From positions 2,421,501-2,485,500 of the forward strand of contig NZ_OY782038.1 in NCBI RefSeq assembly GCF_963677575.1: DNA of 64,000 nucleotides. The letters run 5' to 3'. The position numbers and the translations under genes are program-made. Shown here piece by piece: positions 36,634 to 44,863 of the stretch. This stretch comes from an uncultured Draconibacterium sp. (GTDB taxonomy: Bacteria; Bacteroidota; Bacteroidia; Bacteroidales; Prolixibacteraceae). Below the pieces are notes generated by a model. It did not search any database. It saw only the letters and a list, made by a program, of their open reading frames with translations, and was not told the DNA's origin. How positions within the stretch are numbered: position 1 is the first letter of the stretch; each line of letters opens with the position of its first letter.

Positions 36634-37002
36634 ATGAGTAAAGCAGAAGAATCAAAGATTTTAATAGAAGCAATTCTTGAAGGTATTCATCGAATAAAAG
36701 GGAAAGATATTAAGCACGTTGATCTGGAAAGTATTGATCATACTGAATGCGGACATTTTATTATATGCCATGGAACCTCCTCAACACATGTTGATTCAAT
36801 TGCACACACGGTAGAACAAACAGTTAAAGAAATTACCGGCGAAGATGTTTGGCATCGCGACGGCTACCGAAATGCAATTTGGATATTACTGGACTACGGA
36901 GATGTAATGGTACATATTTTCCAGGAAGAAGCACGCCAGTTTTATAACCTTGAAGGACTTTGGGCTGATGCAAAAATTACACAAATTGAAGAAGAAGATT
37001 AA
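36634..37002 (+). CDS. rsfS: Ribosome silencing factor RsfS
   Basis: A 122-residue RsfS/Iojap family protein that binds ribosomal protein uL14 and blocks joining of the subunits when nutrients are short. Family segments are DIKHVDLESIDHTECGHFIICHGTSSTHVDSIA, WHRDGYRNAIWILLDYGDVMVHIF and ARQFYNLEGLW. It precedes ftsH by 6 bp, a common pairing in Bacteroidota. Confidence 0.94.
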   Translation: MSKAEESKILIEAILEGIHRIKGKDIKHVDLESIDHTECGHFIICHGTSSTHVDSIAHTVEQTVKEITGEDVWHRDGYRNAIWILLDYGDVMVHIFQEEARQFYNLEGLWADAKITQIEEED

Positions 37003-37008
37003 AAGACC

Positions 37009-39084
37009 ATGACAGATAAAAAAAATAACAAGAAAGATCAGAATAATCTGAACAACCCTTTTGGGAAATTCAATCCTAAAAAAAACGATGGCAAGCCACC
37101 AAAATTCAATGCTTATTGGATTTACGGAATTATAGCTGTTGTTTTTATTATTGTACAATATTACATCAGCACCAGCAAAGGCCCTGTTGACACATCGTGG
37201 CCCGAGGTAAAACAAATGTTGCAAAACGGTGATGTTAAACGGATTGTAGTAATTAACGAAAAAATTGCCCGGATTTACTTGAAAGAAGACCGGATAAAAA
37301 ATTACGAATCGCAGTTTGAAGGCAACTTCTCGAAACCTTCTGATGTTGGTCCACATTTTAAATTGAACACCGGACCGATTGAGAAATTTGCCGAGGATCT
37401 TACCGTTGCCCAGGAAAATATGCAGGATAAAGTCTTCCCGGTGTACGAAGATGAGCAGAATTGGGCTCGCGACATTATTTGGTCGATTGGCCCGTTTGTA
37501 CTGATAATACTACTGTGGTGGTGGATTTTCCGTAGGATGAGCCGTGGTGGTGCCGGTGGAGGCGGCGCCGGTGGTATTTTCAATGTCGGGAAGTCGCAAG
37601 CCAAAGTTTTTGATAAAGACCAGAAAGTATCGACAAACTTTAAAGATGTTGCCGGACTGGCAGAAGCCAAACAGGAGGTGGAAGAAATTGTAGAATTCCT
37701 GAAAAGCCCGGCAAAATATACCAAACTCGGTGGTAAAATTCCGAAAGGTGCACTTTTGGTTGGCCCTCCGGGAACGGGTAAAACCCTGCTTGCAAAAGCA
37801 GTTGCCGGCGAAGCAAACGTACCGTTTTTCAGCATGTCGGGTTCCGATTTTGTAGAAATGTTTGTGGGAGTTGGAGCATCGCGTGTTCGCGATCTGTTTA
37901 AACAAGCCAAAGAAAAAGCACCGTGTATTGTGTTTATCGACGAGATTGACGCCATCGGACGTGCACGTGGTAAGAACCCAAATATGGGATCAAACGACGA
38001 GCGCGAAAATACGCTGAACCAGCTGCTTACCGAAATGGATGGTTTTGATACCAACAGCGGGGTAATTATTCTGGCAGCGACTAACCGGGCCGATATTCTC
38101 GATCGTGCATTAATGCGTGCCGGACGTTTCGACCGTCAGATACACGTTGAATTGCCCGACTTGAATGAGCGTGGTGAGATTTTCAATGTTCATTTACGTC
38201 CGTTAAAACTGAGCGAAGAAGTAAAAGTTGATTTTCTGGCCAAACAAACTCCGGGATTCTCGGGAGCCGATATTGCCAATGTTTGTAACGAAGCTGCCTT
38301 AATTGCTGCCCGCAGAAACAGAGATGCGGTAACCAAACAGGATTTCCTTGATGCCGTTGACCGTATTATCGGTGGTCTGGAAAAGAAAAATAAAATCATT
38401 TCTCAGCAAGAGAAGAAAACAATTGCTTTCCACGAAGCAGGCCACGCCACCATTAGTTGGTTGCTGGAATATGCACATCCGCTGGTTAAAGTAACTATTG
38501 TTCCGCGCGGCAAAGCGCTGGGAGCAGCATGGTATTTACCCGAAGAGCGATCGATAACAACAAAAGAACAGTTGTTGGATGAAATGGCATCAGCGCTTGG
38601 CGGACGTGCAGCAGAAGAAATTACATTTGGTAAAATTTCGTCGGGGGCACAAAACGACCTCGAGAAAGTCACCAAGCAGGCGTATGCCATGGTTAGCATT
38701 TTTGGAATGAGCGAAAAAGTAGGAAATGTAAGTTACTACGATTCAACCGGCCAATCTGATTATTCGTTTACCAAACCATACAGCGAAAAAACAGCTGAAC
38801 TGATTGATGAAGAAGTAAAAATCCTGATCGACAGCCAATACGTACGAGCGAAGCAAGTTTTGAAAGAAAATTCTGAAGGACATACAAAACTGGCCAACTT
38901 GCTACTTGAACGCGAAGTGATATTTAGTGAAGACCTGGAAGAGATTTTTGGGAAACGTCCGTGGGATAAAAAACATATAATCTCGGAAAACGGGAACGGA
39001 GAAAAGCCAGTGAAAGGAGAGCCTGGCGAAGATAAAAAAGCAAACACTGAAGAAAATAACGAAGAAGAAACAACAACAGAATAA
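37009..39084 (+). CDS. ftsH: ATP-dependent zinc metalloprotease FtsH
   Basis: A 691-residue membrane protease that degrades misfolded and regulatory membrane proteins. Two helices (about residues 37-53 and 159-175) flank a periplasmic domain. A Gly-rich linker is followed by the AAA domain with Walker A GPPGTGKT (about 250), Walker B CIVFIDEIDA, the second region of homology (ATNRADILDRALMRAGRFDRQ) and the zinc motif HEAGH (about 475). The C-terminal tail of about 50 residues is acidic and low in complexity. It abuts lutC with no gap. Confidence 0.97.
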   Translation: MTDKKNNKKDQNNLNNPFGKFNPKKNDGKPPKFNAYWIYGIIAVVFIIVQYYISTSKGPVDTSWPEVKQMLQNGDVKRIVVINEKIARIYLKEDRIKNYESQFEGNFSKPSDVGPHFKLNTGPIEKFAEDLTVAQENMQDKVFPVYEDEQNWARDIIWSIGPFVLIILLWWWIFRRMSRGGAGGGGAGGIFNVGKSQAKVFDKDQKVSTNFKDVAGLAEAKQEVEEIVEFLKSPAKYTKLGGKIPKGALLVGPPGTGKTLLAKAVAGEANVPFFSMSGSDFVEMFVGVGASRVRDLFKQAKEKAPCIVFIDEIDAIGRARGKNPNMGSNDERENTLNQLLTEMDGFDTNSGVIILAATNRADILDRALMRAGRFDRQIHVELPDLNERGEIFNVHLRPLKLSEEVKVDFLAKQTPGFSGADIANVCNEAALIAARRNRDAVTKQDFLDAVDRIIGGLEKKNKIISQQEKKTIAFHEAGHATISWLLEYAHPLVKVTIVPRGKALGAAWYLPEERSITTKEQLLDEMASALGGRAAEEITFGKISSGAQNDLEKVTKQAYAMVSIFGMSEKVGNVSYYDSTGQSDYSFTKPYSEKTAELIDEEVKILIDSQYVRAKQVLKENSEGHTKLANLLLEREVIFSEDLEEIFGKRPWDKKHIISENGNGEKPVKGEPGEDKKANTEENNEEETTTE

Positions 39085-39699
39085 ATGGCATCGGCTCGAG
39101 AAGAAATACTGAACAAGCTTAAAAAAGCTATTCACCCCGAGCCGGAGAAGCCCGATTTTGATGCTCCCGTTTATCACTCTATTGAAAAATCTTTAGATCG
39201 TGCATTTAAAGAAAATCTGGAGGCGGTAAACGGGAGCGTTTATTTGTGTAAATCAGAAGAAGAACTTGCTGAGAAACTAAAAACGGTGTTGCAGAATGTT
39301 CCTAAAACAGAAGTTGTTTGCGCTGAAAATGAACTTCAGGAACTGCTGACAAAGAATGGAATTGAACATCAAAATTACCAGGAAAAGCAACAAGCAATTG
39401 AAGCCGGAATAACATCCTGCGAGTTTTTAATAGCACACACCGGATCGGTAATGGTAAGTGCAGCTTTGCAGGGAGGCAGGCAACTATCGATATATCCACC
39501 GCAACACATTGTTATTGCCCGGAAAGACCAGGTGGTTGACTTTCTTCATACCGCTTATGATAAAATTCAGGAAAAATATCCCGATCAACTGCCTTCGCAA
39601 ATTACCCTAATTACCGGCCCGAGCCGAACAGCAGACATTGAAAAAACGCTGGTAATGGGTGCTCACGGACCGCGCGAATTGCATGTGTTCCTTTATTAG
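39085..39699 (+). CDS. LUD domain protein (LutC/YkgG-like)
   Basis: A 204-residue protein of the LUD family, which includes LutC of the lactate-utilisation complex. The core is ITSCEFLIAHTGSVMVSAALQGGRQLSIYPPQHIVIA followed by GPSRTADIEKTLVMGAHGPRELHVFL, the usual C-terminal signature. No lutA or lutB partner is adjacent, so lactate use is not demonstrated here. It begins at the base after the ftsH stop codon. Confidence 0.85.
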   Translation: MASAREEILNKLKKAIHPEPEKPDFDAPVYHSIEKSLDRAFKENLEAVNGSVYLCKSEEELAEKLKTVLQNVPKTEVVCAENELQELLTKNGIEHQNYQEKQQAIEAGITSCEFLIAHTGSVMVSAALQGGRQLSIYPPQHIVIARKDQVVDFLHTAYDKIQEKYPDQLPSQITLITGPSRTADIEKTLVMGAHGPRELHVFLY

Positions 39700-39736
39700 C
39701 TTCACACAATTTAACTTCTGGCAAACCATATTTTGT

Positions 39737-39744
39737 TAACTTTG
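39737..39744 (+). promoter_or_regulatory. -7 promoter box overlapping the start region of the DUF2007 gene
   Basis: TAACTTTG matches TAnnTTTG. Only 4 bp separate it from the ATG at 39749, so transcription from it would give a leaderless message or use a later start. The family N-terminus (MEKGWEMIF) supports the ATG at 39749. Confidence 0.35.
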
Positions 39745-39748
39745 CAGC

Positions 39749-39958
39749 ATGGAAAAAGGTTGGGAAATGATTTTTATGACAACACACGAGTACAAAGCCG
39801 AAATGGCCAAAGATTTACTTGAAAGTGCAGGAATAAAAATTGTTGTTTTGAACCAACACGATTCGGCATACCAGAATTTTGGAGAGTATAAAATTTATGT
39901 TGCCGATGAAAACCATGACGAGGCTATTAACCTAATCAAAGAATTAAAAGGTGAGTAA
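39749..39958 (+). CDS. DUF2007 (putative signal-transducing) protein
   Basis: A 69-residue protein with the DUF2007 pattern: WEMIFMTTHEYKAEMAKDLLESAGIKIVVLNQHDSAY...GEYKIYVADENHDEAINLIKEL. The family has a ferredoxin-like alpha-beta fold and no settled function. It overlaps cdsA by 8 bp, so the two are translated together. Confidence 0.82.
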   Translation: MEKGWEMIFMTTHEYKAEMAKDLLESAGIKIVVLNQHDSAYQNFGEYKIYVADENHDEAINLIKELKGE

Positions 39959-40778
39959 TTTACTTAAACGTTCTCTAACAGGAGTTATTTATATAGCCGT
40001 AATGTTGGGCGGAACTCTGCTGCATCCTATCGTTTTTGCAGTAGTGTTTGCAACACTTTTATTTATTACCCAATACGAATTTTATGCCATGGTGGAAAAA
40101 GCCGGTCATCATCCTTCGCGAATTATCGGAAGTATTTTCGGCGTTATTTTTTTCCTGATTTGTTTTGGCTTATCCAATAATTACCTGCCGCGCCAGTTTG
40201 GCTTTAGTTTTATTGCCATAGTTGTTATTCTGCTTATTGTCGAAATTTTCAGAAGTGACAAAGACACATTAAAGAATGCAGGTTCAAGCACGCTGGGTTT
40301 TGTCTACATCGCACTACCATTCAGTTTAATGAATTTCGTTGTGCATACATCTGTTAACGGACAAAATACTTTTTACCCTTGGATAATGGTTGGTGTATTT
40401 TTTATTTTGTGGATAAACGATTCGGCAGCTTACCTGGTGGGCACACAATTTGGCAAGCACAAAATGTGCAAGAATATATCACCTGCAAAATCGTGGGAAG
40501 GACTAATTGGAGGAGCCGTTTTTGCCATAATTATGGGAATAGTAAATGCTGTTCTGTTTCAGGCTGTGAGTATGGTTAGCTGGATTGCAATTGCAGTACT
40601 TACTGTTGCTTTCGGAACATTGGGCGACTTATTTGAATCGAAGATAAAACGCGAAATCGACGTAAAAGATTCGGGAACATTTTTACCCGGACACGGCGGT
40701 TTTCTTGATCGTTTAGACAGCCTGCTTTTTGTGATTCCTGCAATTTTTATCTGGCTTATTTTTACCGGAAACGTGTAA
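39951..40778 (+). CDS. cdsA: Phosphatidate cytidylyltransferase (CDP-diglyceride synthase)
   Basis: A 275-residue membrane enzyme with about seven helices making CDP-diacylglycerol from CTP and phosphatidate. The family signature appears as GDLFESKIKREIDVKDSGTFLPGHGGFLDRLDS near the C-terminus, and NDSAAYLVGTQFGKH and SPAKSWEG also match. The start is a GTG at 39951 inside the DUF2007 gene. pssA, which uses its product, follows 13 bp later. Confidence 0.94.
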   Translation: MSNLLKRSLTGVIYIAVMLGGTLLHPIVFAVVFATLLFITQYEFYAMVEKAGHHPSRIIGSIFGVIFFLICFGLSNNYLPRQFGFSFIAIVVILLIVEIFRSDKDTLKNAGSSTLGFVYIALPFSLMNFVVHTSVNGQNTFYPWIMVGVFFILWINDSAAYLVGTQFGKHKMCKNISPAKSWEGLIGGAVFAIIMGIVNAVLFQAVSMVSWIAIAVLTVAFGTLGDLFESKIKREIDVKDSGTFLPGHGGFLDRLDSLLFVIPAIFIWLIFTGNV

Positions 40779-40791
40779 AGCGTAGTGACGA

Positions 40792-41538
40792 ATGAAAAAC
40801 ATTATTAAACAGATACCCAACTTTATTACAACCCTCAATCTGTTATCAGGAGTAATTGCTACAATTTTTGCCATCGACGGACACCTGATATGGGCAGGAA
40901 TTTTTATTTGTGCCGCCTCGGTCTTTGACTTTGCCGACGGACTGGCAGCACGAGCATTAAAAGCCTATTCTGAAATCGGAAAACAACTTGATTCTTTATC
41001 CGATTTAGTGTCGTTTGGAGTGGCTCCCGGAGCTATTCTTTTTACTTTACTCGAGTTTTCATTATTTGGAGAAAACCAACCCATACACGAAATAAGTGCT
41101 GATTGGTGGCAGTGGATCATTCTATTTTCTGCTTTTCTGGTGCCGGTTTTTGGTGCACTTCGTTTGGCAAAATTTAATGTTTTCCTGAGCGATGAACCAT
41201 TTTTCAGAGGTTTGCCTATTCCTTCAAACGGAATATTTTGGGCTTCGCTGGGATTGATGCTTGAATTCCCAAAATACCACGATAATTTTCAAATGCTGTA
41301 TTCCACAAAAAACCTGGTTATACTGGGGATTTTTATGTCGGGGATGATGGTGATCGACTTACCCATGTTTTCGCTTAAAGTGAAAAACCTGCATTTAAAA
41401 GACAACTGGTATCGTTACCTGTTCCTCGCTTTATCAGCCATTTTACTTCTCGTTTTTAACGTTTACGGATTAGCGCTGATCATCTTACTCTACATTATTC
41501 TTAATGTGATTTTTTACCTTTTTAAGGTGGAATTTTAG
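40792..41538 (+). CDS. pssA: CDP-diacylglycerol--serine O-phosphatidyltransferase
   Basis: A 248-residue CDP-alcohol phosphatidyltransferase with about eight helices. The catalytic pattern D-G-x2-A-R-x8-G-x3-D-x3-D is complete (DGLAARALKAYSEIGKQLDS followed by LSD). Position after cdsA and length favour phosphatidylserine synthase, the first step towards phosphatidylethanolamine. It ends at the gene-free structured region. Confidence 0.9.
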   Translation: MKNIIKQIPNFITTLNLLSGVIATIFAIDGHLIWAGIFICAASVFDFADGLAARALKAYSEIGKQLDSLSDLVSFGVAPGAILFTLLEFSLFGENQPIHEISADWWQWIILFSAFLVPVFGALRLAKFNVFLSDEPFFRGLPIPSNGIFWASLGLMLEFPKYHDNFQMLYSTKNLVILGIFMSGMMVIDLPMFSLKVKNLHLKDNWYRYLFLALSAILLLVFNVYGLALIILLYIILNVIFYLFKVEF

Positions 41539-41554
41539 CAAAAGAAAAGCCTCT
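41539..41554. repeat. 16-bp direct repeat, copy 1
   Basis: CAAAAGAAAAGCCTCT begins immediately after the pssA stop codon and recurs at 42136-42151 in the same orientation. The two copies flank the hairpin-bounded element. Confidence 0.6.
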
Positions 41555-41625
41555 CATTGAAATTTCAGTGGATTAAAATATTGGGACAACAGTAGAATTA
41601 CTGTAATTTTATGCCTGCCGGCGGC

Positions 41626-42026
41626 CTTCATCTTTGCCTTAAAGCAAAGATGAAGCAGAAAATTCAAGGCTGCTTTTGATCCTTCCCCTACATTTTCATA
41701 AAACCTAAATTCGGACGGGTGATCTCCTCGATTCCTCGGAGCTTCCCGCTCTCATTAAAGTTTTATTTCAACTCCGGGCAACGACCAAAAGAGGCCACTC
41801 CCTGCTGTGACGATAGCTACATAAAAGCTTGGCCTCGTCCAGTGAGCCGGGAAACAAGTGGTGACGGCGTAAAAAATTACTGATGTTTGAGGAGGGACGA
41901 CAGCCTGTCCCGATCGTAGCATCGGGAAGTTTCAGGAATTTTAGCCGGCATCGCGTAGCTTTTCCGAGGGAGGCGGGCGCAGCCTTGGGTTTTCTGTCTA
42001 CTCTTTGGGCTAAGCCAAAGAGTAGA
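41626..42026. ncRNA. Hairpin-bounded structured element with long-range closing stem, unknown class
   Basis: A gene-free 401-bp stretch between pssA and the convergent regulator. A perfect 12-bp hairpin (41626-41655, loop CTTAAA) is followed without a gap by one strand (41656-41673) of an 18-pair stem. The other strand is 306 bp away (41979-41996; 16 Watson-Crick pairs and two G-U) and is followed without a gap by another perfect 12-bp hairpin (41997-42026, loop GCTAAG). Inside are further stems: CGGG..CTCC/GGAG..CCCG (41716-41748), GAGGCCA/TGGCCTC (about 41791-41836) and TCCCGAT/ATCGGGA (41908-41927). Long-range complementarity suggests a folded RNA or single-stranded DNA. Strand, transcription and family are unknown; I match it to no known class. 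Confidence 0.6.
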
Positions 42027-42135
42027 ATCCGTCTGATAAGACAAAAACTTGATTCTTGTGATTGGTGGCTAAATTCATTACTTAAATATTAGGAGTATAA
42101 CATTCTTTACTTCTCAATCAAATTCTTCTGATACA

Positions 42136-42151
42136 CAAAAGAAAAGCCTCT
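42136..42151. repeat. 16-bp direct repeat, copy 2
   Basis: CAAAAGAAAAGCCTCT, identical to 41539-41554 and 597 bp away. This copy forms the U-rich tail and part of the closing stem of the minus-strand structured element. Confidence 0.6.
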
Positions 42152-42228
42152 GAGAACGGAAGAAAATATTTTCCCGAGGGAAAGATTAATAATACGCCAT
42201 GACAAATTGACTTCCGAAACCAGAGGCT
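42136..42228 (-). ncRNA. Candidate small structured RNA or extended terminator
   Basis: On the minus strand, AGCCTCTG (42228-42221) pairs with CAGAGGCT (42152-42145), and CGGAAG (42216-42211) with CTTCCG (42162-42157), across a symmetrical 4-by-4 internal loop. An apical hairpin lies within (TTTCC/GGAAA, 42070-region to 42083, that is 42170-42183). The outer stem is followed directly by TTTTCTTTTG, a U-rich tail. The element begins 107 bp after the regulator's stop codon, so it could be an independent small RNA or the structured 3' end of the regulator transcript. Confidence 0.45.
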
Positions 42229-42335
42229 AATATCTTTAATTCATAACTTACATGCAGCGAATAACTGCACTTGTTACATAGTTAACAACAAATGGGGAAA
42301 GTTGTTTTTAATTTATCTAAATAATTGAATGAAAA

Positions 42336-43499
42336 CTATTTCAAAGGCGCTGCAAATTTCAGTACATCAGCATCGGTAATTTCCTTATCACAAAGAATTA
42401 TCAGGCGTTCAATTACATTTCTGAACTCGCGGATATTTCCGGTCCAGTTAATTTTTTGCAACTCTTTAATACCTTTCTCTGAAATCGTTTTTTCCTGCAT
42501 TCCGTACTCGCCACAAATTTGCTTAACAAAGTGACTGGCAAGTAATGGAATATCGTCGAGGCGTTCATTAAGCGTAGGAACATGAATTAAAATCACACTT
42601 AAACGGTGATAAAGGTCTTCGCGGAACTTATTCTGATCGATTTCGTCGGCCAGGTTTTTATTGGTAGCAGCCACAACACGAACGTCAACCTTTATGTGTT
42701 TATCGCCGCCAACACGACTGATAATACTTTCCTGCAGTGCACGTAAAACTTTGGCTTGTGCCGAAAGACTCATATCGCCAATCTCATCCAGGAAAAGTGT
42801 TCCACCGTTGGCTTGCTCAAACTTTCCTTTGCGTTGTTTTACTGCCGAAGTAAACGCGCCTTTTTCGTGACCAAACAACTCACTCTCAATCAATTCAGAA
42901 GGGATAGCCGCACAATTCACTTCAACAAATGGTCCTGATGAACGGTTACTCTGATCGTGAATTCGACGGGCTACCAGCTCTTTTCCCGAACCGTTTGCAC
43001 CGGTAATTAAAACCCGTGCATCGGTTGGAGCAACACGGTCGGCCATTTCTATAATCTCGGTAATAGCTTTTGACTCACCAATAATTTCAAACTTCTTATT
43101 AACCTTTTTCTTTAGAATTTTGGTTTCGGTAACCAGGGTTGATTTATCCATGGCATTGCGAATGGTAATCAGCAAGCGGTTCAAATCAAGCGGCTTTTCA
43201 ATATAATCGAACGCTCCTTTTTTTATCGAATCAACAGCTGTATCGATATTTCCGTGTCCCGAAATCATAACAATCGGCGTATCGGGTGCAAGAACTACCG
43301 CGCGTTCCAGTACTTCAATCCCGTCTAATCCCGGCATTTTAATATCGCACAACACCACGTCGTACTCGCCCGAACGGATTTTTTCAATTCCTTTTGTTCC
43401 ATCTTCTGCCAGATCTACTTCATATTTCTCGTATTCGAGAATATCTTTTAAAGTGTTCCGAATACTTCTCTCATCATCTATTACCAGGATTTTTGACAT
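42336..43499 (-). CDS. Sigma-54-dependent response regulator lacking a C-terminal HTH
   Basis: A 387-residue NtrC-family protein. The receiver domain (about residues 1-120) has the phosphoacceptor D52 (VVLCDIKMPG). A sigma-54 AAA+ domain (about 140-370) has Walker A GANGSGKE, the sigma-54 contact loop GAFTSA (normally GAFTGA) and GGTLFLDEIGDMS. The protein stops just after the AAA+ domain (DADVLKFAAPLK) without the Fis-type DNA-binding helix-turn-helix. It may activate from solution or through a partner. No histidine kinase is adjacent. Confidence 0.92.
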   Translation of the reverse strand: MSKILVIDDERSIRNTLKDILEYEKYEVDLAEDGTKGIEKIRSGEYDVVLCDIKMPGLDGIEVLERAVVLAPDTPIVMISGHGNIDTAVDSIKKGAFDYIEKPLDLNRLLITIRNAMDKSTLVTETKILKKKVNKKFEIIGESKAITEIIEMADRVAPTDARVLITGANGSGKELVARRIHDQSNRSSGPFVEVNCAAIPSELIESELFGHEKGAFTSAVKQRKGKFEQANGGTLFLDEIGDMSLSAQAKVLRALQESIISRVGGDKHIKVDVRVVAATNKNLADEIDQNKFREDLYHRLSVILIHVPTLNERLDDIPLLASHFVKQICGEYGMQEKTISEKGIKELQKINWTGNIREFRNVIERLIILCDKEITDADVLKFAAPLK

Positions 43500-43563
43500 G
43501 CGTTTCTATTTTAATTTCGAATATAATAAATACAGGAGAATGCTTTACAAAAATGATTCCAAT

Positions 43564-43597
43564 AAAAAATCCTGAAGACAGGATCTCCAGGATTTTT
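43564..43597 (-). terminator. Intrinsic terminator after the YeeE-rhodanese gene
   Basis: A perfect ten-pair stem, AAAAATCCTG (43565-43574) with CAGGATTTTT (43588-43597), closes a 13-base loop. It can work in both directions; on the minus strand it ends the otr-cytochrome b-yeeE operon, 32 bp after the last stop codon. Confidence 0.75.
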
Positions 43598-43628
43598 ACA
43601 ATCTCCTCTATATAGTTTTATCACAATC

Positions 43629-44828
43629 TTAACTACATCCCCCTGTAGCTTTCTTCACTTCCTTGGTAACCGGTTTATTCAGATTCTCGAATGCTGTTTG
43701 CAATTCATCCAATTTCCGTGCAGCTTCCGAGCGAAACAAGTATTCTTCGTACACCTCTTTCCCTGCATTAGAATCAGGAGCCTGTGCCTGAAGAATTGTT
43801 TGTTTAAAACCATCAGCTGTTTCGCGCAAAATCAGGTTGTTCGATTTTCCTACAAAACGTGCGGTTAAACAAGCTTCTTTATGCGTTGTGGGATCGTTAG
43901 AGTAAAAAATATTTGTTTTATGTTTTTGTTTGAAATAATCTTCATACTTACGATCAAGAAATTCATCTAACGGAATATTAATGGCCAACGGCAAGTGATC
44001 CTTTTCAAACTCCTCTTTTGTTCGAACATCAATTAAATTGATTTTATAGTAATTATTTACCAGCTCGTCGGCCAGTTTATCAGATGAGATTTCTTTAAAA
44101 ACACATTTACCTTGTTCTTTTTTATCGGCCACCAGCTTCTGGATCCTCTCGTTGCGCGAAGGAAAAACAGCAGCAAGCAAAATCAACACAAAAGGAATTG
44201 CCGACACAACATAAGTGCGATTTAGTGTTAAGCGGCTAAACTTCATTTGTTTATTACGCACACGATATTCTATCCAGGTTGTTCCGTAAAAAGCAAGAAT
44301 TGCAATGGAAGTTAAAATAAAAGCCCAGGCTACTGGCGATAAACCAAAGAAAACATCAATACGAACCGGCCCCATTGCTTTTGCCATGTACAATGGTTCA
44401 AACACCGGATAAAATTCAGAAAAAAACAAGATTCCGATCAATGATCCAAAAATAAATGCCCAGCCATCGAGTTTTCCGATAGATGCCGCACAAACACTTG
44501 TTCCGGGACAAAAACCGCCAATAATAAAACCGGCACCCATAATTGCTCCGCCAACAATCGCCGACCACAAAAATGTGGGATTAATATAAATCAAGCTGAT
44601 ATCAAGTAAGCCAAAATGTGCGAGCAGCACAACGCCAATCATCGCGGTTACGCCAGCTGTGAAAAACACGCGCAACACGGTAAAATCGTAGCCATAAAAT
44701 AAACCTACCAGCTTTTTTGTACTCGAAAATCCGGCTTGTTCAAGTATATATCCGAAAGCGATACCTACAAACAATGCCACTACAAAATTAAATTCATTGC
44801 CAATTATATCAGGAACTAATGGTGCCAT
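43629..44828 (-). CDS. YeeE/YedE transporter fused to a rhodanese-like domain with C-terminal GGCS
   Basis: A 399-residue fusion. Residues 1 to about 215 form a YeeE/YedE (TsuA-like) membrane unit with paired helices and the Cys motif GGFCPGTSVCAASIGKLDG. Members import thiosulfate or transfer sulfur through thiols. The rest is a rhodanese fold (INLIDVRTKEEFEKDHLPLAINIPL) whose active loop reads FYSNDPTTHKEAC, without the catalytic Cys. The chain ends KKATGGCS. The start at 44828 (MAPLVPDIIG) aligns with the 199-residue paralogue at 50989; an earlier ATG would overlap the preceding gene. Confidence 0.88.
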   Translation of the reverse strand: MAPLVPDIIGNEFNFVVALFVGIAFGYILEQAGFSSTKKLVGLFYGYDFTVLRVFFTAGVTAMIGVVLLAHFGLLDISLIYINPTFLWSAIVGGAIMGAGFIIGGFCPGTSVCAASIGKLDGWAFIFGSLIGILFFSEFYPVFEPLYMAKAMGPVRIDVFFGLSPVAWAFILTSIAILAFYGTTWIEYRVRNKQMKFSRLTLNRTYVVSAIPFVLILLAAVFPSRNERIQKLVADKKEQGKCVFKEISSDKLADELVNNYYKINLIDVRTKEEFEKDHLPLAINIPLDEFLDRKYEDYFKQKHKTNIFYSNDPTTHKEACLTARFVGKSNNLILRETADGFKQTILQAQAPDSNAGKEVYEEYLFRSEAARKLDELQTAFENLNKPVTKEVKKATGGCS

Positions 44829-44863
44829 ATTACTATTCTTTTGCCAGTTGTAAAGGTTTATAA

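Larger units (their letters stand above)
42027..42335. other. Remainder of the gene-free region before the sigma-54 regulator
   Basis: AT-rich sequence downstream of the large element and at the 3' side of the convergent regulator gene. It contains the second 16-bp direct repeat (42136-42151), the stem-rich element at 42136-42228 and an inverted repeat around GTTAACAAC/GTTGTT (42280-42306). No reading frame looks real. Confidence 0.5.

Noticed and set aside
41626..42026. CRISPR array, group II intron or retron as explanation for the hairpin element
   Set aside because: There are no regularly spaced repeats, no reverse transcriptase gene nearby, and no domain V-like hairpin that I can recognise.
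41883..42092. 69-codon frame inside the structured element
   Set aside because: It runs through the internal hairpins and the right terminal hairpin; the palindromes explain the sequence better than coding does.
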